Assembly: GCF_024054565.1 (NCBI RefSeq) | Contig: NZ_JAMXLR010000051.1 | Coordinates: 300,877 to 364,876, forward strand | Origin: Aeoliella straminimaris | GTDB taxonomy: Bacteria > Planctomycetota > Planctomycetia > Pirellulales > Lacipirellulaceae | Length of the DNA: 64,000 nt | Direction of reading: 5' to 3' | Shown here: positions 57,649 through 64,000 of the stretch, one piece after another | How the letters are laid out: each line of letters starts with the position of its first letter | Numbering within the stretch: the first letter of the stretch is position 1 | Program-made: the position numbers and the translations under genes | Notes under the pieces: generated by a model | What the model was told of the DNA's origin: nothing | The model's input: only the letters and a program-made list of their open reading frames with translations | Database searches by the model: none

Positions 57649-58650
57649 CTAGGCTTCGTTGTTGGCGTGTTCGACCTGCTGCAGTGCAAGGTTCTCCTTG
57701 AACGTCAGCGTGCGATGCGGGAACGGAATGCTGATCTCGGCGGCGTCGAGCGCGGTCTTTACGGCGCGGACCACTTCGTCGCGCGATTCGCGCACCGCGA
57801 GTGGCGTCGAGCCGGTCCACCAGGTGACTTCGAAGTTAATGCTCGAGCCACCGAACTCCTGGCAGAAGATCTCCACCGGATGATCGGCATCGACCGATGA
57901 GCAACCCTCCACCGCATCGCGGAGCACCTGCTGTGCTTGGCCGAGGTCGGTTTCGTAGTCGACGCCGCAGATCACCGTGATCCGTCGTTTCGGCTGGCTG
58001 GTGATCACATACACGGGCGACTTGAACAACTGGGCGTTGGGCACCACGACCAGCTGGCCATCGACCTGGCGAAGCGTCGTCATGCGGATGGTGGTCTCCT
58101 CGACCTTGCCCATCAGCTCGTCGCACTCGATGAAGTCGCCGGGCTCGAACGGGAACCGCCAGAGGATAAGTGCTCCGGCAAAGAAGTTTTCGACGATGTC
58201 TTTGAACGCAAATCCGATGGCAATCGAACTGAGCCCCAGCACCGTGAGCACCTTGGCCGGGGTCATGCCGGGGAACACCACCACGGCTGCCGTCAGGAGA
58301 CCAACAACCCAAATGGTGATGTACACCAACTGCCGCACGAGCTCGCGGAGGCTGCGGCGCAACCGAGTGCGGCGCAAGGCAAATCGCACGGTGCGGTCGG
58401 CCAGTTTGGTAACGCCCCAGGTGACCACCAGTAGCACAATGCCCGCCATGATGAGCGGAAGCCGCACGAGAAAGTCGGCCCACATGCCATACACGCTGTC
58501 GACCACCAGCTGCCACGCCCCCGCGGCGTCGGCGGGGAGCTCTTCGGCGGACTCGGCCACCGCTTCAGTGGATTCAGAGGTTGGGGCCGCAGCTGCCTGA
58601 GCTAGCAGATTCAAAGAGGAGTATTGAAGCATAACAGCGGCCAGTGGCAA
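57649..58650 (-). CDS. MscS-type mechanosensitive channel
   Basis: A 333-aa small-conductance mechanosensitive channel family protein. A signal-like or first helix and Ala/Glu-rich linker (residues about 1-45) precede three membrane helices. The last is the pore helix TM3 in LTVLGLSSIAIGFAFKDIVENFFAGALIL, followed by the beta domain RFPFEPGDFIECDELMGKVEETTIRMTTLRQVDGQLVVVPN. It relieves turgor on hypo-osmotic shock. ATG 58650 is used; 58632 (MLQYSSLN) is an alternative start. Confidence 0.93.
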   Translation of the reverse strand: MPLAAVMLQYSSLNLLAQAAAAPTSESTEAVAESAEELPADAAGAWQLVVDSVYGMWADFLVRLPLIMAGIVLLVVTWGVTKLADRTVRFALRRTRLRRSLRELVRQLVYITIWVVGLLTAAVVVFPGMTPAKVLTVLGLSSIAIGFAFKDIVENFFAGALILWRFPFEPGDFIECDELMGKVEETTIRMTTLRQVDGQLVVVPNAQLFKSPVYVITSQPKRRITVICGVDYETDLGQAQQVLRDAVEGCSSVDADHPVEIFCQEFGGSSINFEVTWWTGSTPLAVRESRDEVVRAVKTALDAAEISIPFPHRTLTFKENLALQQVEHANNEA

Positions 58651-58889
58651 GATTGACGGTCATATTGCGTCGTCCGACAACCACGCTGACCGCCGAGCGA
58701 CCACCTATCTAGGTGCGAGAGACCGGCGTCGCTTGGCGATCAGACGCGTTAGTGAAGCGGCGAACTGAAAGTGCAATCGGCGCGCCAAACCGCTAGCGGA
58801 CCGATGTGCGAGCGCAGCATGCCCCTTGGGAAGAAGTTTCAGCCTACACGCGCAGCAAGCAGCGAATAGGTGTCGCGTAGCAAGCGGAC

Positions 58890-59980
58890 TTACCGCCGGC
58901 CACGGCCCGGTTTCGTCTCTTCGGCCGGGTTAGCGCCTTCGACGTCGACCAGCGTCAGCGAGCCGGCCTTGGCATCGAGTTCGAACTTGAAGTTGCCCAG
59001 GAAGCTCATGCCCAGCAGAGGCTCGGCGGCCACGGCATCAGGACCCAGCACGGCCGCTTCGACGTCTTTAACGGTGAATTGCCCAACGCGGACCTCGTCC
59101 AGCTTGATCAGTTGGCCGGTAATGGTGCGCCCATCGGCCATCACCAGTTGGACCATGGGGTCCTGCTTGGTTGGCTCGACGCCCAGTTCCTTGGCCACGG
59201 GGCCGGGCAGCAGGATGAGGCTGGCGCCAGAGTCAACCACCATTTCCTTGTCGTACTTTCCGTTCACCGTCACCGAAGCGTAGAGCGTCCTGCCCTGACG
59301 GCGGAGCGGGATGGCCTCGGTCAGCACTTCGTCTTCCAGCGATTCGAGCTTGCGGATGGCGCTGGCGAGCGACCGCGATGGCTCGAGCGAGTAGTCCTTG
59401 CCCGTCGCGGTGTTCAATTCCTCTGCGGCCTGCTGGAGTTTGCCATTCTCTTCGGCGCTCTGGTACACCTGGCTGGCCTGATCAACCATTTCGCGGATGT
59501 CGAGCACCTGCTTGAGATAGGCTTCGCGAGCCTTGCTCTACTCGGCGCGAGCCTTCGACTCGGCCTCATCGGCTTCGGGTGTCATGCCCTTGAGCAAATC
59601 GAGTTGGCCCTGCAAGGCGTTGATAGCAGCGACCAGCCGGTTGTTGCTCTCGACGCCTCCCTGACGGACGTTGGCAAGTTGGGTGCTCAGCTGCACCTGC
59701 TGACGAATGAGCTGAGCCATCCTTGCCTTGTGTTGATCGACCTTGCCCTGCACGCCCACCAAGTCGCGGGTGGCGGACATCAAGTCGCGGCGCAGCTTGT
59801 TCACTTCACGCAAGGCCGAGGTGACTTCCGCTTCCTGCTCGGTCGTCAGCCGCGAACCACCCAATTGAATCCCGCTGCTTCCAGCGTGGCGGTGGCCGAG
59901 GCTTCGTCGGCCTGAGCGGGCGAGGTGGCCAGCTGCAAAACAGCAAAACTGGCGAAAACGAAGAGCAACCGCGGCGACAT
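58890..59980 (-). pseudogene. Secreted coiled-coil retropepsin-like protease, frameshift plus in-frame stop
   Basis: Reading from ATG 59980 gives a signal peptide (MSPRLLFVFASFAVLQLATS) and mature start ADEASATATLEAAG. At about 59865-59880 the frame must shift by one base to continue as GIQLGGSRLTTEQEAEV and a long coiled coil (KLRRDLMSATRDLVGVQGKV). An in-frame TAG at 59538-59540 then interrupts AESKARAE before SKAREAYLKQVLDIREMV. The last 200 residues hold a retropepsin-type aspartic protease domain: VVDSGASLILLPGPVAKELG with the D-S-G active site and LLGMSFLGNFKFEL. Intact relatives are secreted proteases of this layout. Two lesions in one gene indicate decay or local sequence error. Confidence 0.78.
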
Positions 59981-60303
59981 AAGAGGCTCCAGGTCGGGTG
60001 GGCAGGCGGGAGACCTCCATCGTAGCACCAGCCTCTGCGCGGAGCAAAATTCAACCGCACGCCTTCACGGCCTGGCTTTCGCGATACTAGTCATCGTTTT
60101 CCTCTAAGCAACTTCGCCCTACCCTCCCCAGCCAGCGTGTTACCGATTGGACCGATTGTGCAGCCTGGGGACTTGCAAGCGGGCATCGAGAATCACGCTA
60201 GCTCTACTTCTGCGCTGGTGACTACCGCAATGTGGCCTATTGTTGCTTGGAAATCCCATTTCTGACTTTGGCAACCGCCCACGGCTGCCTGGAGACCCAA
60301 GCA
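59981..60303. other. Divergent intergenic region before second Tad set
   Basis: 323 bases between the minus-strand retropepsin remnant and the plus-strand HAMP-like gene. It must hold the promoters of both, but no clear -35/-10 pair or operator is visible to me. Confidence 0.4.
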
Positions 60304-60738
60304 ATGACTCGTAATAAGCGTGGCAAGGAATACATCGATCCTCAGGTGCAGGGTGCCTTGTGGCGGCGGATGGTGCTGCACTGGCTGGCATTTATCTTGG
60401 TGGCCCTGCTGCTGGCCGTGGGGTTGGAGTGGATGAGCGACCCGTTTCAGCCGGTGCTCGAAGTAATCACGCGAGCTTGGTGGACCTACAGCCCGATGCT
60501 GTTGGTGCTGGGCTGCCTGATCCCGCTGTTTGTGTACGACTCAATCCGTTTGAGCCACCGCTTCGCTGGCCCTATATTTCGCCTTCGCCAGGTGATCCAC
60601 AGCCTGGCCAGTGGTTCTCGCCCCGAGCGAGTTGAGTTCCGCGACAACGACTTCTGGAAAGAGATCGCCGCGGATATGAACCAGGTGATCGACCGTCTTG
60701 GCAACACGCCGGCCAACAAAGAGGAGCCCGGAGCGTGA
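60304..60738 (+). CDS. Membrane protein with HAMP-like segment
   Basis: A 144-aa protein starting MTRNKRGKEYIDPQVQGALW. Two membrane helices (VLHWLAFILVALLLAVGLEW; PMLLVLGCLIPLFVYDSIRL) are followed by SHRFAGPIFRLRQVIHSLASG and DNDFWKEIAADMNQVIDRL, resembling the P-box and second helix of a HAMP domain. It lacks any output domain. Its TGA overlaps the ATG of the following TadE gene, so it belongs to that operon and may control or scaffold it. Confidence 0.75.
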   Translation: MTRNKRGKEYIDPQVQGALWRRMVLHWLAFILVALLLAVGLEWMSDPFQPVLEVITRAWWTYSPMLLVLGCLIPLFVYDSIRLSHRFAGPIFRLRQVIHSLASGSRPERVEFRDNDFWKEIAADMNQVIDRLGNTPANKEEPGA

Positions 60739-61145
60739 TGACCCCTCGACAACCGAACAACTCGCGTCGCCGCGGTGTGGCGGCCACCGAATTTGCCCTC
60801 TGCCTGCCGATCATGGTGTTGCTGGTGTTGGGCATGGTCGAGACCTGCTCGATGGTGTTCCTCAAGCAGTCGCTGGCCATCGCCGCGTACGAAGGTGCGC
60901 ATACGGCCGTGAGACCTGGCGCGACAACGGCCGACGTTCAGTCCACCTGCGAAGGCATCCTCCGCGACCGCCGAGTCGAAGGGGCCACCGTCACGGTGAC
61001 TCCCGCGGAAGTGTCGAACGTACCGGTCGGCGAGTACATGACCATCCAAATTGCGGCTCCGTCCAACCTGAATGGCGTGCTGCCACTGAAGTTCTTCCGG
61101 GGCGCAACCATCCAGGCTTCCGCCGTGACGATGAAAGAGATCTGA
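60738..61145 (+). CDS. TadE-like pseudopilin family protein
   Basis: A 135-aa protein. ATG 60738 overlaps the previous stop (TGATG), with GGAG 5 nt upstream; a GTG at 60735 would add one residue. The processing motif RRGVAATEFALCLP (Glu at +5) and helix IMVLLVLGMVETCSMVFLKQ are clear, then AIAAYEGAHTAVRPG, the family pattern. The C-terminal half is beta-rich. First pseudopilin of the second Tad set. Confidence 0.88.
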   Translation: MTPRQPNNSRRRGVAATEFALCLPIMVLLVLGMVETCSMVFLKQSLAIAAYEGAHTAVRPGATTADVQSTCEGILRDRRVEGATVTVTPAEVSNVPVGEYMTIQIAAPSNLNGVLPLKFFRGATIQASAVTMKEI

Positions 61146-61153
61146 GGCTGCCG

Positions 61154-62296
61154 ATGTTTTCCGCTCGTCAACTCCCTACCACTCAACGTCGTGGCGCCAT
61201 GCTGGTGCTGGTGGCCATCGTGCTGCCGGTACTCGTCCTATTGATGGCGTTTGCCATCGACGTAGCATGGATGCAATTGGTCAATACCGAACTTCGCACC
61301 GCTACCGACGCCGCAGCTCGTGCGGGGGCCAAGGTGCTGTCGACCTCACAGAACGAGGACACTGCCCGCGCGGCCGCCATTGACGCCGCCCGCCGTAACC
61401 TCGTGGCCGGCGAACCCATGCAACTGGCGGATAGCGACATCCAGTTCGGCCTGTCCTCGCAACCGAACAGCTCGGGGCGATTCGTCTTTACCCCTGCAAA
61501 CAGTGGCGTATTGAATGCTGTGCGAGTGGATGGGCGGCGGACCAGCGGATCGGTCGCCGGGCCCGTCGACTTGTTCTTCGCCCGCGTGCTGGGAATTGAT
61601 ACCTTTCAACCCGTACAACAGGCCATCTCCACCATTTTGGACCGCGACATCTGCCTGGTGATCGATCGCTCGGGCTCGATGGGGCTCGACCTCTCGGACC
61701 AAGGCGACCGCAACGGTCAGAACTGCGGCCCGCTGGATAACAACACCCGCTTCGCGGCACTCAATAAGGCCATTGCCGATTTTCTGGACGAACTCGATCG
61801 CACGTTCCCCGAAGAACAGGTGGCACTGGCCAGTTACAGCAGCGAGTACCGAAAGCGGTGCCGTCGCTGGCGATTGGACTTCGAAACCGCCGACATTCGC
61901 GAACAGCTCACCCACGACTACTCGGCAGTGCGAGACCAGATGGACGTCTTCATGCAACGTGGCATCGGCGGCAGCACGGCCATCGGCGAGGGTCTGCGGC
62001 AAGGCATCGTGGCCCTGACCGACAGCAACGCTCGACCGTTCGCCGTGAAGACCATCGTGCTGATGACCGACGGGCTGCACAACCTGGGCGTCGAACCCAC
62101 CACAGTCGCTCGCGAGGCTGCTGCGCTGGACATCACCGTGCACACCATTTCGTTCGGGACCGGTGCCGACCAGACGCGGATGCAGCAGGTGGCCAACATC
62201 ACTGGCGGACAGCACTACCACGCCGACACGGCCACCGACCTGAGCGCGGTGTTCCGCGAGATCGCCCGTACGCTGCCGGTGCTGCTAACCGAATAA
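61154..62296 (+). CDS. TadG-like protein with von Willebrand A domain
   Basis: A 380-aa protein starting MFSARQLPTTQRRGAMLVLV. The TadG N-terminus RRGAMLVLVAIVLPVLVLLMAFAIDVAWMQL and TATDAAARAGAKVL are followed by a beta domain. From about residue 165 comes a von Willebrand factor A domain with MIDAS motif DRSGSM and the downstream T (GGSTAIGEGL) and D (IVLMTDGLHN) ligands. Such TadG-vWA proteins are probably metal-dependent adhesins or assembly factors at the cell surface. An upstream extension in the same frame overlaps the TadE gene and is rejected. Confidence 0.9.
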   Translation: MFSARQLPTTQRRGAMLVLVAIVLPVLVLLMAFAIDVAWMQLVNTELRTATDAAARAGAKVLSTSQNEDTARAAAIDAARRNLVAGEPMQLADSDIQFGLSSQPNSSGRFVFTPANSGVLNAVRVDGRRTSGSVAGPVDLFFARVLGIDTFQPVQQAISTILDRDICLVIDRSGSMGLDLSDQGDRNGQNCGPLDNNTRFAALNKAIADFLDELDRTFPEEQVALASYSSEYRKRCRRWRLDFETADIREQLTHDYSAVRDQMDVFMQRGIGGSTAIGEGLRQGIVALTDSNARPFAVKTIVLMTDGLHNLGVEPTTVAREAAALDITVHTISFGTGADQTRMQQVANITGGQHYHADTATDLSAVFREIARTLPVLLTE

Positions 62297-62315
62297 AACA
62301 AACGAAACGACTGCA

Positions 62316-62735
62316 ATGATCCAAGTGCATCAGAAAACCCGCAAGCCAGGCCGTCGCGGCGCGGTGATCGTGGAATTCGCCATCTGCGCGCCAGTCTTCT
62401 TCCTAGTGGCCCTGACGATGTTCGAGTTCAGTTGGCTGAACGTGATCCGCCACACGGCCGACAACGCCGCCTACGAGGCAGCCCGGGTGGCAATGGTGCC
62501 TGGAGCCACAGCGCCGGAGGCCATCGCCGAGGCACAGCGGATCATGGCGGTCGTGGGGGCCCGGGGAACCCAGGTAACGGTCGACCCCCCCAACCTGGGG
62601 CCAAGCGCGACGCAAGTTACAGTCACCGTTTCCGTTCCGATCGACGGTAACATGCTGGTAACACCCCGATTCACAGGCGGTCGACAAATCGTGACTAGCA
62701 GCACGCTGCGAACCGAGCGAGCCGAGACCCGCTAG
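62316..62735 (+). CDS. TadE-like pseudopilin family protein
   Basis: A 139-aa protein with processing motif RRGAVIVEFAICAP (Glu at +5), helix VFFLVALTMFEFSWLNVIRH and ADNAAYEAARVAMVPGA. The C-terminal domain is beta-rich (VTVTVSVPIDGNMLVTPRF). It begins 19 nt after the TadG-vWA stop and closes the four-gene operon. Confidence 0.88.
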   Translation: MIQVHQKTRKPGRRGAVIVEFAICAPVFFLVALTMFEFSWLNVIRHTADNAAYEAARVAMVPGATAPEAIAEAQRIMAVVGARGTQVTVDPPNLGPSATQVTVTVSVPIDGNMLVTPRFTGGRQIVTSSTLRTERAETR

Positions 62736-62774
62736 CGTCCGGCAAAATCTCTTGAGATTTTTCTGGCGCAAACG

Positions 62775-62803
62775 TTGACAACGCCTTCCAGGGCGTCTAA
62801 CGT
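62775..62803 (+). promoter_or_regulatory. Promoter-like TTGACA-N17-TAACGT with dyad spacer
   Basis: TTGACA (62775-62780) and TAACGT (62798-62803) are separated by 17 nt. The spacer contains the inverted repeat ACGCC-TTCCAG-GGCGT (62781-62796), which could be an operator. A transcript would run through the downstream hairpin towards the PEP-CTERM gene. Confidence 0.4.
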
Positions 62804-62877
62804 GATATTTGTGTGACGGACTCGCACCCTTTACTCCTAACTGGATAAGACCCAAACACAGCAAAAAAGCCGCTAAT

Positions 62878-62956
62878 AAAAACAACCTCTCAAAATCTCA
62901 CTATCCATTCGCGCATTCTTTCGCGCGCCGGGTAGAGGTTTTGAGAGGTTGTTTTT
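62878..62956. terminator. Long hairpin with poly-T, bidirectional terminator or attenuator
   Basis: An 18-bp perfect stem: AAAAACAACCTCTCAAAA (62878-62895) with TTTTGAGAGGTTGTTTTT (62939-62956). The loop is 43 nt and contains a nested CGCGC/GCGCG pairing. A T-run follows on the plus strand and, by symmetry, on the minus strand. It lies 143 nt after the last Tad gene and 222 nt before the PEP-CTERM gene. Confidence 0.65.
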
Positions 62957-63178
62957 TTATGGCACCTATGTGTTAAGCAAACTTAATCTGCGACCTCTGC
63001 CAACCCGCTCTCGGGCCTCAGCAGTCAGTCCCAGGTGATGTGAGCTGGCGGAAACTTCAATTGACGAGTTGTGGAGCGCTAATGCTGAAAATCCAACTTC
63101 GCTAACCACAACGAAGCAATCGTTTTTTCCATTAATAGACCAGCAAGATTTTTCACATCACAATCGGGGATTGACCTC

Positions 63179-63985
63179 ATGACTCATTCATCGCGCCAAG
63201 CCTGCGCTTGGCTAGCCGCTGCGTGCAGTGCTGTTTCACTTTGTACTGCTTCCCTGGCCGGCACCATTAACTACGGCGACTTCGGTCCCGACTTTCCGCC
63301 TGGTGTCACCATTTACACAGACGTGCAAGAAAGTTCCGGCACAGATCCGGATGAACCCGGTCTCTATGGCGCGCCGACCCTGACGGGCGATACCCTCGAC
63401 TTCGACCCCGCGGGCTTCGTCGCTTCCTCCACAAGCGGCGCTACGGACATCACCGACGGGCAATTGAACTTTGGCTACTCGGCTCTTGAGGTCAACGGCC
63501 AAGTGGCCGGGGGCTTGACCACCCTACAGATCACCGAGTCTGGTGACTTTACTTTATTCGGCACGGGAACGGCCGCCACTTCGATAGCAGGCGCCGTATC
63601 CATCGATGTCGATATCCTCGAGGTCGATGGCAAGCCGATCAGCCCGATCAGCATCTTCGCCAGCAACTCCATGGTTCGCGATCTGGTCAGCGATGGCCCC
63701 GTGGTGCTGGCCCCCTGGGACAACGGCGTAATCATCGAGTTTGGTACCGTACTGGCTGCGAACAACATCGACTTTGAATTCGGCGTAACGAAAGCCGAAA
63801 TCGCCATTGACGACCAATTGATCGCGATCAGCGAGGAGGGTTCCGTGGCATTTATCGCCAAGAAAGACTTCACGCTGCAGCCGACAATTGAGCTTAATCC
63901 GAACTTCGAGATTCCAGAGCCGGCCACCGTGGCCCTGCTGGCAACCATGCTGGTGGGCGCGATTGGCTATCGCCGGCTTCGCTGA
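63179..63985 (+). CDS. PEP-CTERM sorting domain protein
   Basis: A 268-aa exported protein. An N-terminal signal peptide (MTHSSRQACAWLAAACSAVS, cleavage after SLA) leads to a beta-rich, Asp/Thr-rich body. The C-terminus has IPEPATVALLATMLVGAIGYRRLR: the Pro-Glu-Pro motif, a membrane helix and an arginine cluster, the signal recognised by exosortase. The family is linked with exopolysaccharide-producing bacteria. CGGGGA precedes ATG 63179 by 8 nt. The body has no recognisable enzymatic motif. Confidence 0.92.
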   Translation: MTHSSRQACAWLAAACSAVSLCTASLAGTINYGDFGPDFPPGVTIYTDVQESSGTDPDEPGLYGAPTLTGDTLDFDPAGFVASSTSGATDITDGQLNFGYSALEVNGQVAGGLTTLQITESGDFTLFGTGTAATSIAGAVSIDVDILEVDGKPISPISIFASNSMVRDLVSDGPVVLAPWDNGVIIEFGTVLAANNIDFEFGVTKAEIAIDDQLIAISEEGSVAFIAKKDFTLQPTIELNPNFEIPEPATVALLATMLVGAIGYRRLR

Positions 63986-64000
63986 GCAGCTCAGTTCGAT

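Larger units (their letters stand above)
62736..63178 (+). other. Regulatory intergenic region before the PEP-CTERM gene
   Basis: 443 bases with no gene. From left to right: a short weak palindrome AAAATCTCTTGAGATTTT (62744-62761), a promoter-like pair with a dyad in its spacer (62775-62803), a long hairpin (62878-62956), a small inverted repeat TTAAG-CAAA-CTTAA (62973-62986), and CGGGGA (63165-63170) as ribosome binding site for ATG 63179. Confidence 0.5.

Noticed and set aside
55820..57820. 666-codon open frame on the minus strand opposite ilvB
   Set aside because: It lies antisense to a complete, well conserved acetolactate synthase gene and its translation has no domain; long antisense frames are expected in GC-rich genes.
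60698..61153. 152-codon upstream extension of the TadG-vWA gene
   Set aside because: It overlaps the TadE gene in another frame and the TadG motif begins right after ATG 61154.
62744..62761. AAAATCTCTTGAGATTTT as terminator of the second Tad operon
   Set aside because: Very low GC stem with a tiny loop; weak compared with the long hairpin 120 nt further on.

Overview
The window looks like chromosomal DNA of a planctomycete, most likely of the Pirellulales type. This rests on lineage-typical traits: an ECF sigma factor with a very long membrane-anchored extension, a Ser/Thr kinase with an N-terminal sensor, a large secreted CotH/lamin-tail/dockerin protein carrying the N-terminal LEPRxxLA-like motif, a PEP-CTERM protein, orphan TadE/TadG pseudopilin sets and many secreted proteins of unknown function. 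The taxonomic call is inference. I see no rRNA, tRNA, CRISPR array or transposase gene.

Layout. 1-9.0 kb (minus strand): an unnamed gene pair cut by the window edge, then hemA with an overlapping HemX/CcsA-like membrane gene, a four-helix-bundle gene flanked by 34-bp inverted repeats, a sigma-54 activator without receiver domain, an exported HEAT-repeat protein with a receiver-like segment, and argH. 9.4-12.3 kb (plus): a small membrane protein and a TadE-TadE-TadG set. 12.4-15.6 kb: an AraC-type regulator facing a broken alcohol dehydrogenase, a cupin and an aldo/keto reductase, resembling a YqhC-type aldehyde-stress locus. 15.7-21.1 kb (minus): a tetR - adaptor - RND efflux operon with the same 14-bp palindrome before tetR and before the RND gene. 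21.2-25.8 kb: an Ntn amidase, an ArsR-SRPBCC-DoxX operon, a frameshifted methyltransferase and a secreted protein.

25.9-31.8 kb (minus): a secreted protein of unknown function and the giant CotH protein. 32.2-41.8 kb: a MaoC-phosphate acetyltransferase fusion, a G3E GTPase, a small membrane protein, the ECF sigma fusion converging on a sensor Ser/Thr kinase, and a PNPOx-like stress protein with a possible sigma-54 promoter. 42.0-45.3 kb: carB. 45.3-54.1 kb (minus): an exopolysaccharide cluster (flippase, F420-hydrogenase-beta-like protein, pyruvyl transferase, GT2, methyltransferase, GT1) plus a KdsC-like phosphatase. 54.2-60 kb: small membrane proteins among repeats, ilvB, an MscS channel and a doubly interrupted retropepsin gene. 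60.3-64 kb (plus): a HAMP-like membrane protein in an operon with TadE, a von Willebrand TadG and TadE, then a strong hairpin and a PEP-CTERM gene.

The most unusual content is the sigma factor whose extracytoplasmic part combines a secretin-N-like segment, coiled coil, cysteine-less thioredoxin-like fold and two tandem polysaccharide-export-like domains. Next are the exported HEAT/receiver-like protein upstream of the sigma-54 activator, and the four-helix-bundle element whose inverted repeat encodes the protein's own N-terminus. Three genes are interrupted (alcohol dehydrogenase, methyltransferase, retropepsin), so either gene decay or residual sequencing error is present.
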